This document shows positions 7,737 to 14,146 of a stretch of 32,000 bases of DNA, piece after piece. Position 1 is the stretch's first letter. Each line of letters opens with the position of its first letter. The stretch is from NCBI RefSeq assembly GCF_001861355.1, contig NZ_MASN01000051.1, positions 1 through 32,000 on the forward strand. The letters are read 5' to 3'. A model generated the notes under the pieces. It was not told the DNA's origin, did not search any database, and saw only the letters and a program-made list of their open reading frames with translations. This DNA is from Natrialba sp. SSL1 (GTDB lineage: Archaea; Halobacteriota; Halobacteria; Halobacteriales; Natrialbaceae). Made by a program: the position numbers and the translations under genes.

Positions 7737-8504
7737 ATGCCAGGTCAACTACTGGATGGGAGCGTAGCAGTGGTAACGGGCGGTGCAAGCGGGAACGGAC
7801 GCGCAATCGTCGAAACGTATGCAGAAGAGGGCGCAGACATCGTTGTTGCGGACATTCAGGAGACGCCGCGTGAGGGTGGCGAACCCACACACGAACTCGT
7901 CGCGGACGAATACGGTGTCGACGCGAAGTACGTCGAGTGCGACGTCACAGACACCGACTCGCTCGTTGGGGCAGTCGACGCAGCAGACGAGTTTGGTGGG
8001 GTCGACATCATGGTGAACAACGCCGGCATCCTGGACCAGAACGACTTCGTCGACGTGACGGAAGCGGAGTACGATCGGATGATGGACATCAACGTCAAAG
8101 GCGTCTTTTTCGGCGCGCAGGCCGCAGCGAAGAAGATGCTCGAGTCGGGCGATGGAGGCGCAATCATCAACATGTCGAGTGTCGCCGGCCTGATCGGCCA
8201 GGCGACGTTCTCCGCCTACCACACCTCCAAGGGAGCGGTCCGCCTGCTTACGTATTCACTCGCGGATGAACTCGGACCGGACGGCATTCGTGTAAACTCG
8301 ATTCACCCGGGTGTCATCGAGACGGAGATGACGAAAGACGATGTTCCAATCGCGACCCAGGAAAGTGCCGAAAACACGCCGCTGAATCGGCTTGGACAGC
8401 CCGAAGACGTCGCCGGGGCCGCGTTGTATCTCGCCTCCGACGAACTTGCTGGCTACGTGAACGGCGAGTCACTCGTTGTCGACGGCGGTCAGGCGAACAC
8501 CTAA
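7737..8504 (+). CDS. Short-chain dehydrogenase/reductase (SDR)
   Basis: The product is 255 aa, a classical SDR length. Visible motifs are the dinucleotide-binding TGGASGNG (residues 14-21), Asp39 at the end of beta-2 (VVAD, which favours NAD over NADP), NNAG (residues 94-97), the catalytic Ser148 and YHTSK with Tyr161 and Lys165, and a C-terminal GYVNGESLVVDGG. SDRs of this kind are annotated as glucose 1-dehydrogenase or 3-oxoacyl-ACP reductase; the sequence does not decide the substrate. It stands alone on the forward strand between a palindromic putative operator and direct repeat copy 2, so it lies inside the segment framed by the repeats. Cytoplasmic oxidoreductase. Confidence 0.9.
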   Translation: MPGQLLDGSVAVVTGGASGNGRAIVETYAEEGADIVVADIQETPREGGEPTHELVADEYGVDAKYVECDVTDTDSLVGAVDAADEFGGVDIMVNNAGILDQNDFVDVTEAEYDRMMDINVKGVFFGAQAAAKKMLESGDGGAIINMSSVAGLIGQATFSAYHTSKGAVRLLTYSLADELGPDGIRVNSIHPGVIETEMTKDDVPIATQESAENTPLNRLGQPEDVAGAALYLASDELAGYVNGESLVVDGGQANT

Positions 8505-8660
8505 ATTCACTTTGTCGGCCCCTTTCAGACTCCGGGCTGCCTTCTGCGGGGGTCCGTCTCGTTTTGCACCTGCGCTGGCGAGTGTCCGCTGTGTCACGCG
8601 GTCGGCAGCGGCGACTCCGGGGCGTCGACGCTCATTGGTTTTCGAGCCCGTTGCTGGCGG

Positions 8661-8858
8661 GTACTCGAGTCCTACGCTATGACGATAGGGTGGTGTAGGT
8701 GTGGGGGTACTCGAGTATGTTTCTGCAGTGGGTTGTGTCTCACTGGGTGGTGGGTTTGTTCGCGGCTCTGTGTGGTGGGGTTGTAGTGTAGTGTTCTCCC
8801 GGTAGTAGTGTAGTGTGACGCGATGGAACCGGATTTTGCACTGTCCCCAAGGGGACAG
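8661..8858 (+). repeat. Direct repeat R2, ending in a palindrome
   Basis: This is the second copy of the 6001-6240 repeat, in the same orientation, starting at gtac and containing gggggtactcgagt, tcactgggtggtgggtttgt and ctcccggtagtag blocks shared with R1. It lacks about 40 bases present in R1. It ends in a hairpin, ctgtcccc-aa-ggggacag (8841-8858), intact here and degraded in R1. The remainder of the 8505-8989 gap contains no gene. The AT-rich island begins about 130 bp to the right. Confidence 0.75.
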
Positions 8859-8989
8859 AGCCAAAAAATTACAGCGCCCCATCCCCACCTTCGCAGATCT
8901 CCAGTTGAAGCACACGAAACGGGGGTGGAAACTGTCAAAAGTCGTCGGGAAAGTATCATAAGTGAAAAGTCTATAGATTGAAATAGTCA

Positions 8990-9979
8990 ATGGAAGATGA
9001 ATACGATTCTGTAGCTGATCGCTTGAAGGCTAGCCAAGCTAGGGTGCATATCGATCTCACTGAAACAGCACGTGAACGGATTGCATACATAACTGCTAAT
9101 CCGCTCAACCTCACTATTGCTGACCCCCAAAATGTAGCCGCTATACCAGAAAGATTGATAGATCGCGCAGTGAGTGAAACTTATGAGGATGTGGGATTCT
9201 CTGCGATCCGAGATCATGTGCGAATAAAACCCCTCTCGTCATTACAGATCCACAGAGAAATTTTAGATTCTTGTGAATACGCTACTGTATTTGCTTATAT
9301 GGAGAACATTTTAGATTTTATTTATAGAAGCACACCACTACTTTGGTCCAATTATACTATTCCATCAAAGTCAGGCCGGAAAGAGTTCGAAAATGATCGT
9401 AAAGCAATTCAACACTTTGCGATAAAAACTGTAGATCGGATTAACAAAGTGCTGGAAACAGAGGGGATTCTTTGGGAGTTTGAGTTTGATTCTGAAGGAT
9501 TCAATTTTAGACCTATTGGGTCTGAAATGATGGTGGCCGCAGATAATCAATTCCAGTCTGTTGCAAGCGGTAAACGATGGGCAACTGTCGCCTCTCCTTA
9601 CAATGATGCATATGAACTTTATCGAAATCGAATTTATAGTAAAGAGATCCCAGAGAAACTTTACAATTCTATAGAGGAATTGGCAAGGGTAATTTGTGTT
9701 GACATGGAGGATTGGGAAGAGAATCGAGAATTAAATCTATCGAATTATTTAGATATAATGAGAGAAAAGGATATTTTTGAACCGAACCCAATTATGCGTG
9801 CTGAAATCAAGGATTTAGCGCAATCAATGGAAAAAGCCTTCCAGAAGGTAGGTGATGAAAGGCACAACAGACATCACGAGATTGACAAAGAATATTGTAC
9901 TCTAATTCTTCATCAAACATCTGCATATCTCACATACCTTATTCGTCAGTATGAGAGCCAGTACTCTGGAGAAGAATGA
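8990..9979 (+). CDS. HEPN-domain, abortive-infection-like protein
   Basis: The product is 329 aa, from a strongly AT-rich gene unlike its neighbours. The C-terminal third (about residues 205-320) is all-helical and resembles the Abi_C/HEPN arrangement: an amphipathic helix with IEELARVICVDM, a linker with LNLSNYLDIMREKDIF, another helix, then DERHNRHHEI. In that last segment Arg291 and His296 form an R-x4-H motif, the catalytic signature of HEPN ribonucleases. The N-terminal 200 residues have no motif I recognise and may sense a trigger. Known HEPN/Abi proteins cut RNA to stop phage growth; transferring that role here is inference. The start ATG 8990 follows an A/T-rich promoter region, and a T6 tract follows the stop. 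No adjacent nucleotidyltransferase (MNT) antitoxin is present. Confidence 0.65.
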   Translation: MEDEYDSVADRLKASQARVHIDLTETARERIAYITANPLNLTIADPQNVAAIPERLIDRAVSETYEDVGFSAIRDHVRIKPLSSLQIHREILDSCEYATVFAYMENILDFIYRSTPLLWSNYTIPSKSGRKEFENDRKAIQHFAIKTVDRINKVLETEGILWEFEFDSEGFNFRPIGSEMMVAADNQFQSVASGKRWATVASPYNDAYELYRNRIYSKEIPEKLYNSIEELARVICVDMEDWEENRELNLSNYLDIMREKDIFEPNPIMRAEIKDLAQSMEKAFQKVGDERHNRHHEIDKEYCTLILHQTSAYLTYLIRQYESQYSGEE

Positions 9980-9989
9980 ACTAATTCTC

Positions 9990-9995
9990 TTTTTT
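9990..9995 (+). terminator. T-tract terminator after the HEPN gene
   Basis: A run of six T residues lies 10 bp past the stop codon, preceded by a pyrimidine-rich stretch, as expected for archaeal termination. Confidence 0.45.
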
Positions 9996-10000
9996 GGATT

Positions 10001-10073
10001 TCTCCCCTGGGTTGTACGTTGACAGAATTTGCTTCCCGAATTTTCACACGAGATAACGAACCATGTGTACACA
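10001..10073 (+). repeat. Degenerate repeat copy A (partner 10903-10975)
   Basis: This segment downstream of the HEPN gene aligns without gaps with 10903-10975 downstream of the membrane-protein gene, at roughly 60-65% identity by eye. Shared words include cacacga and tcc-gaat. It lies in the 270-bp gap before the membrane-protein gene, where I see no other gene. Confidence 0.4.
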
Positions 10074-10249
10074 TTAACGACGATCGCCGCGACGAACTTG
10101 AATTGTAGGTGTTAAATTGTAGTTTGGTGTCATTGATTTGTACTATACCTTTTACTCTCGATCACTATTCTTGTTCTCTTGCTGGTGATGGATTCACAAT
10201 GAATTAAAATATAGAATTACATTTTATAGCTTGAGGGAGAAGGCGTACT

Positions 10250-10876
10250 GTGAACATTCGGCAGAGATTCCCACCTACAATATTAATTGGTTCATGTCTG
10301 ATGGGAATAATCATATTATACTTCTTTTCATTTGGACTTTCATATATTATAATTTTTGGATTACTATTGGAAATTGTTGGAGTTTTCATCTTAGCTATCC
10401 CAGATTGGCCAAGAATTTATGCGACTTTTCCAACTGGCCGCCTTGAAAGTGGGAAAAACACACTTAATGAACGGCATGGTTCTGGAATTACAAAGGGTGG
10501 CGTGGGTGAACTGCAAGAAGGTGAATCGGGGTTTAAAGAAATGATTGATTCATTGTATGAAGCAGAGGGCAATGAGTGGCAACGCGGTGAACAGGCTAAC
10601 CCAATCTCTTGGGAAGGAATTAAGCGGCTTAATATTAATACTGAGCATCCAGGAATTGATTCAAGTTGGTCGAGCCGTCATCAGGAACAGTATGCATTAC
10701 TAGAACTTCAAGATGAGGACCGTGAAACTTTGATATCAATGTGGTTTGGAACTGCTAATGCTATCTTCGAGAAAGAAATCCGATCTGGGGAAAGTCGGAT
10801 TCGTAGAGGAGGACTTCTACTGATTGGGACTGGGTTTATATTGATACTTATCGGGGAACTCCATAACGTGCTCTAA
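10250..10876 (+). CDS. Membrane protein of unknown function in the AT-rich island
   Basis: The product is 208 aa. Two hydrophobic segments lie near the N-terminus (about residues 9-29 and 31-50) and one at the C-terminus (about 186-202), with a 130-residue soluble region between. That region has a Gly/Glu-rich loop (70-95) and a helical part with EMIDSLYEAEGNEWQRGEQA. The C-terminal tail is short (GELHNVL). Both the start and the topology are uncertain: the frame begins with GTG 10250, preceded by a purine-rich gagggagaagg, and ATG 10301 would remove most of the first hydrophobic segment. Codon use is AT-rich, matching the HEPN gene 270 bp upstream, so the two were probably acquired together. 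I do not recognise a family. Membrane partners are common in abortive-infection systems, which is only context. Confidence 0.65.
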   Translation: MNIRQRFPPTILIGSCLMGIIILYFFSFGLSYIIIFGLLLEIVGVFILAIPDWPRIYATFPTGRLESGKNTLNERHGSGITKGGVGELQEGESGFKEMIDSLYEAEGNEWQRGEQANPISWEGIKRLNINTEHPGIDSSWSSRHQEQYALLELQDEDRETLISMWFGTANAIFEKEIRSGESRIRRGGLLLIGTGFILILIGELHNVL

Positions 10877-10902
10877 GTATAGTATTCCTTCTCCTCCCAA
10901 CC

Positions 10903-10975
10903 ACTCCTTGGGGTTCCACGTCAACAAAATTAGTTTCCTGAATATGCACACGAACACCGATCTGTTGTGTGCATA
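10903..10975 (+). repeat. Degenerate repeat copy B with strong hairpin
   Basis: This segment is related to 10001-10073. It contains a perfect 10-bp inverted repeat, atatgcacac (10942-10951) and gtgtgcatat (10967-10976), extendable by three more pairs past a one-base bulge to leave an 8-nt loop. The rest of the 10877-11198 gap is AT-rich and contains no gene that I can see. The hairpin could terminate the membrane-protein transcript or be a recombination end. Confidence 0.5.
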
Positions 10976-11198
10976 TTTCGAACAGTGCTGTATACTCATT
11001 GAGAGTGACGATTTTAGCCAACGTTCCTTCTGCTATAGGATTGTTTTATAATTGGAACCTTTGACATGAACCCTCAGTGTTCACGAGCGACTATTTAGCC
11101 TCTGAGAACAGGCACAGCAGATTCAGTTAATCACATCATCATAACAGCAACCAGAACAACAATCCATCAAAAATTGGACCACACGAATTGGCCCCGAA

Positions 11199-11468
11199 TT
11201 AATCTCCATTCGTTGGCCCTTCTAACTCATCGGCGTCGAGTTCACCCTCCAAGTACCTTTTTCCTTGCTCAGTGATCTGGTAATACCCTTCTTCAGGACA
11301 CGCTACGAGCCCATATCTCTGAAGTTCTCTCAACCGGTCGCTCACTGTAACGCGATGTTTGTCGATGTTCTTCGCAATTGCAGTTGGACCAAGCAGTAAC
11401 CCGGTGTCGAGAATCTCTAACACTCTGTCGTCAGTCGGATTCTGCATCCAACCTCCGGGCTTTCTCAT
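11199..11468 (-). CDS. PhiH1-repressor-like winged-helix regulator
   Basis: The product is about 89 aa from ATG 11468 (MRKPGGWMQNPTDDRVLEIL), the usual beginning of this haloarchaeal family. A winged HTH covers most of the protein: GPTAIAKNIDKHRVTVSDR, then LRELQRYGLVACPEEGYYQI, then TEQGKRYLEGELDADEL. The family is named after the repressor of halophage PhiH and is common in proviruses and integrated elements. The frame continues upstream to ATG 11540; those 24 residues are Trp/Phe/Cys-rich and look non-family, but a TATA element and palindrome sit just upstream of 11540, so either a leader of about 70 nt or the longer 113-aa protein is possible. It is transcribed away from the TnpB-like module and toward the AT-rich island, whose genes it may control. 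Confidence 0.8.
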   Translation of the reverse strand: MRKPGGWMQNPTDDRVLEILDTGLLLGPTAIAKNIDKHRVTVSDRLRELQRYGLVACPEEGYYQITEQGKRYLEGELDADELEGPTNGD

Positions 11469-11544
11469 TAGTTCGAACTCGCAGAACCAGTGCTTACATC
11501 CATCGAAATACCAGAATTTGGTTGCTATATCGAAACCCATCTAT

Positions 11545-11556
11545 TACGATATCGTA
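11545..11556. promoter_or_regulatory. 12-bp palindrome, likely autoregulatory operator
   Basis: The sequence tacgatatcgta is a perfect palindrome between the TATA element (11558-11568) and ATG 11540 of the PhiH1-repressor-like gene. A dimeric repressor bound here would cover the transcription start. Confidence 0.45.
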
Positions 11557-11557
11557 G

Positions 11558-11568
11558 CTATATTTATT
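11558..11568 (-). promoter_or_regulatory. TATA box of the PhiH1-repressor-like gene
   Basis: On the reverse strand this reads aataaatatag. It would set a transcription start near 11540, coincident with the upstream ATG of the open frame. Confidence 0.55.
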
Positions 11569-11679
11569 ACAGTGGAGTCTAGAATGATTGGCTAACGGGA
11601 GATTCCGTACGTCCAACTATTCGTTGGAAAGTGCGGCAAAACGCGAGTCGGTGGTAGTGACACCGGCCCGCAGCGGCTC

Positions 11680-11738
11680 CCGTAATCACGGTACGGAAGC
11701 CATGTTCGACAAGCATCCACGGGACCTTGAAGGTCCCG
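11680..11738 (+). other. Two hairpins upstream of the TnpB-like gene (possible IS605-type end or guide-RNA-like structure)
   Basis: A small hairpin, ccgta...tacgg (11680-11696), is followed by a strong one, cgggacctt-g-aaggtcccg (11720-11738, 9-bp arms). The forward frame just before it (about 11630-11690, ESVVVTPARSGSRNHG) resembles, from memory, C-terminal tails of haloarchaeal TnpB proteins, where right-end hairpins and omega-RNA-type transcripts are encoded. It may be the remnant right end of an older element. Confidence 0.35.
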
Positions 11739-11801
11739 ACCGACGAGACGCATCACTCGAGTACCCACCCCACTCCACCCCCTCGTCCGCGGGTGATCGT
11801 C

Positions 11802-12518
11802 ATGCCTAGGGTCGCCCCCGAGGTAACTGCCGCCGACCGCACCGCGACCGCGATCGGCGTCGACCTCGGCGAGTACAACCTCTACACCGCCTGCCCGGCC
11901 ACGATGCCGGACTGGAAGGGAGCCTACGCAATCTGTGGCGACGACCTCTGCACCCGCCTGGACGAGCTCCGCGCACAGGTCGCCCACCTGCTCGGCAGCG
12001 AGTACGACCGCGAGACGATCACCGCGTACGTCGAGCAACGCCGTGCCGCGCTTCTCGACCGCCTCGACGACGCCGCGCGAACCATCTGCGACTACGCGAG
12101 CGCGTACGACCGGCCCGTGCTGGTCACCGAGAACAGCCACTTCGAGCCCGACCTCTGGGCGTGGCTGACCGATCCCAACGCCCACCGCGGGACGGCGTGG
12201 CTCCTCCCGGCGGCGCAGCTCCGACTCCGAGCCGTCGCCGCCGCGTACGCTATCGAGGTGACGACCGTGCCGGTGTCCTACTCCTCCCAGGAGTGTCACG
12301 CCTGCGGCGTCATCGGCGAGCGCGCCCAGAGTCCCTCGTTCCGCTGCACCAACCCCGACTGTGCCGTCGGCGTCGTCTCCGCGGATCACAACGCCGCGAA
12401 GGTCCTCGCACAGCGGTACTATCCCGGCCAGCGCTGTGCCTACCGGCCGCCGAACTCGGCCACGACAGCTACGGACGACCGTCCAGCGCCTCTCGCCGAC
12501 GGTGGGTCTCCACAGTAG
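11802..12518 (+). CDS. Compact TnpB-related protein (RuvC-like plus zinc ribbon)
   Basis: The product is 238 aa from ATG 11802; the frame is open to 11727. It begins almost directly at the RuvC-I strand, IGVDLGEYNLYTA (catalytic Asp). RuvC-II is LVTENSHFEPDLWAWL (Glu), and RuvC-III is SADHNAAKVLAQR (Asp). A zinc ribbon lies between II and III: CHACG, then CTNPDC. All three acidic residues and four cysteines are present, so the nuclease core looks intact. Ordinary IS200/IS605 TnpB is about 370-430 aa with an N-terminal RNA/DNA-binding half, absent here. The similar annotation name I know is 'IS200/IS605 family accessory protein TnpB-related protein'. No TnpA gene is nearby. The gene is GC-rich, unlike the AT-rich island, and is followed in the same direction by a coiled-coil gene. 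It is either a domesticated RuvC protein or a truncated transposon gene. Confidence 0.8.
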   Translation: MPRVAPEVTAADRTATAIGVDLGEYNLYTACPATMPDWKGAYAICGDDLCTRLDELRAQVAHLLGSEYDRETITAYVEQRRAALLDRLDDAARTICDYASAYDRPVLVTENSHFEPDLWAWLTDPNAHRGTAWLLPAAQLRLRAVAAAYAIEVTTVPVSYSSQECHACGVIGERAQSPSFRCTNPDCAVGVVSADHNAAKVLAQRYYPGQRCAYRPPNSATTATDDRPAPLADGGSPQ

Positions 12519-12700
12519 AACGCCTGACCCACCGTCACCGAGTGCCGACGACCGAACTGGGCAAGCACCACCGACTCACGCCGCAATCGCTACGCGCCGA
12601 TCGACTCGGCTCCGGTTGCCCGCACGATCGTCCACGGCACGCCCGCTGTCTCGCCTCCCAACTGCTCACTGATGCCGACACCGACACACCCACGATCACT

Positions 12701-13615
12701 ATGAGCACCCACTCCGAGCACGTTACCTCCACTGACATCGCCACCGATACCGACACCTGCACCGCCACCGACACTACCACCCCGGACGAACCGACCACCC
12801 ACTCACTGGCCACCGAACTCGAGTCCCTCCGAAATCGACTCAAGACACTCGAGTCCACCCTCGAACAGAAAACCGCCCGGATCGAGCACCTCGAGCGGGA
12901 ACTCGACCGTTCCCGGACGGAAAGCGAACGCCTCGAGAACCGTATAACCGAACTCGAGGAGACGCGAGCCCTCATCGCACCGATCGAGGCACGACTGGAT
13001 GCCCACGAAAAGAAACTCACGGCGAACAAAGACCGCGTCAGCGAACTCCAGGCGCGCGAACTCGAGAAGGGTGCCCATCTGCTCGAATCCCACGTCGATC
13101 CCAGTACAATCGACGTCACCGATGGTCGCCTCGAGCGGATCACCAAGGACGACGGCGCGCAGTACGTCCGCCTGCCCGAGAGCGATGACCCACTCGAGCG
13201 CGGTGGCGACGTCGCCGTCGCCCACGGCGATCTGCTCCCGGTGCAGCAACTCGCGAGGATGGACGACGAGATGCGTCGTGCGACGACGTCTGCCCTCCCG
13301 GTCCGGCTCGCAGCGAAACTCTGGAAGGCTCGCACCGATCCGGGGGTCGGCGACAACCCGTGGAAACAGGGGTGCAAGAACGTCCGCGAGTACGTCACGG
13401 CGAGCGACATGAAACACTGGATCCGCAGGCAAGAGACGGGGATCAGCGACACGTACGCGAAAAAACTCGTCTCGCGAACGATCGACGCACTCCTCGATCT
13501 CTCGCGGAACCGGCTGGCGATCAGGCGCACCAGCCAGCGAAAGAACGGACTCGAGTACACCGAACGTCGCGTCCTGCTGCCGGCGGATGCGGCGATTCCA
13601 GGTGAGCGGCTGTGA
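12701..13615 (+). CDS. Coiled-coil protein downstream of the TnpB-like gene
   Basis: The product is 304 aa. Residues 1-35 are Thr/Asp-rich and probably disordered. Residues about 36-125 form a long coiled coil with heptads (LESLRNRLKTLESTLEQK, then IEHLERELDRSRTESERLEN). A conserved-looking C-terminal domain (about 130-300) follows, with MDDEMRRATTSALPVRLAAK, WIRRQETGISDTYAKKLVSR and a closing beta strand. This domain is basic for a haloarchaeal protein and could bind DNA as a winged helix. The start ATG 12701 is chosen over the longer open frame (from 12161), which overlaps the TnpB-like gene and reads Arg/Pro-rich. The last codons run into a 33-bp tandem repeat. I do not recognise a named family. 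Its position suggests a partner of the TnpB-like protein. Confidence 0.75.
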   Translation: MSTHSEHVTSTDIATDTDTCTATDTTTPDEPTTHSLATELESLRNRLKTLESTLEQKTARIEHLERELDRSRTESERLENRITELEETRALIAPIEARLDAHEKKLTANKDRVSELQARELEKGAHLLESHVDPSTIDVTDGRLERITKDDGAQYVRLPESDDPLERGGDVAVAHGDLLPVQQLARMDDEMRRATTSALPVRLAAKLWKARTDPGVGDNPWKQGCKNVREYVTASDMKHWIRRQETGISDTYAKKLVSRTIDALLDLSRNRLAIRRTSQRKNGLEYTERRVLLPADAAIPGERL

Positions 13616-13740
13616 TGATCGAGACGCTGCGATACCGCGTAGCTGTGATGACCGGGACACCGCGATGTCACGTGGCTGCAACGACCGAGAGGGCCCAATA
13701 ACACGTGACTGTGACGACCGGAACGGCCCGGTGACACGTG
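13609..13740 (+). repeat. Four tandem 33-bp repeats overlapping the coiled-coil gene's stop
   Basis: The units are 13609-13641, 13642-13674, 13675-13707 and 13708-13740. They share g/actgtgatgaccgg-like starts and a cacgtg end (units 2-4). Divergence increases outward, and a fifth weak unit may follow. The stop codon TGA (13613-13615) lies in unit 1. The period is a whole number of codons (11), but the frames are interrupted by stops. Confidence 0.75.
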
Positions 13741-14146
13741 GCGTCGACGGCTGAAACTGTCGACGGCCGTCACACACTGTCCTGAGAGGGATTCGACTCT
13801 CCAGACGACACAGGAATCCAGCACAATGGGGGTGTAAGCGCGTCCGGCTACTCGTGAGTCTGTCGCTCGATCGGTCGTCGACGGTCCGCACCGAGCGACG
13901 GCCTAGGTGCGGTCACTGAAGACGTCAGGTGTCTCCGGGAGCTACCAGAAAGAGGGACAGACAGCAGTGAGTGTCCGCTTGGTGTCCTTCACTGCGCCTC
14001 GTGTTCCTCACGCAGCGCTGCGTCAGTGCCTCGCTGGATGCCAGTAATACGTCAGGGCCACAGTTTCGACCATCCCGTCCTTGCACCGATGGCAAGTGTT
14101 CGAACCGGCTCCAGTACGTACTGGCTGCGTCCGGTGGCCCCGATCC
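13741..14146. other. Intergenic region without recognisable gene
   Basis: This 400-bp stretch separates the tandem repeat from the convergent multicopper oxidase gene. Short frames are present on both strands, but none has haloarchaeal composition or a motif. I see no tRNA, hairpin terminator or long T-tract. Confidence 0.5.

Noticed and set aside
8505-8660. 3' extension or small gene after the dehydrogenase
   Set aside because: Frames here are short and unlike haloarchaeal protein, and no promoter or ribosome-binding signal is visible.
11750-11800. Inverted third copy of the R1/R2 repeat before the TnpB-like gene
   Set aside because: The shared gggtactcgagt and G-rich words are suggestive, but ACTCGAGT is very common in this genome and the similarity does not extend beyond about 25 bases.
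12161-12700. Extension of the coiled-coil gene upstream to 12161
   Set aside because: It overlaps the RuvC-III and zinc-ribbon part of the TnpB-like gene in another frame and reads Arg/Pro-rich. ATG 12701 gives a typical acidic haloarchaeal N-terminus.
13609-13740. CRISPR array
   Set aside because: The 33-bp units are directly adjacent, with no spacers, and diverge along their whole length; no cas genes are present.
12535-13891. Reverse-strand frames of 360-430 codons opposite the coiled-coil gene, one with a neat 11-residue repeat
   Set aside because: The repeat is simply the 33-bp DNA repeat read in reverse. The remainder is Ser/Arg-rich antisense of a clear coiled-coil protein.
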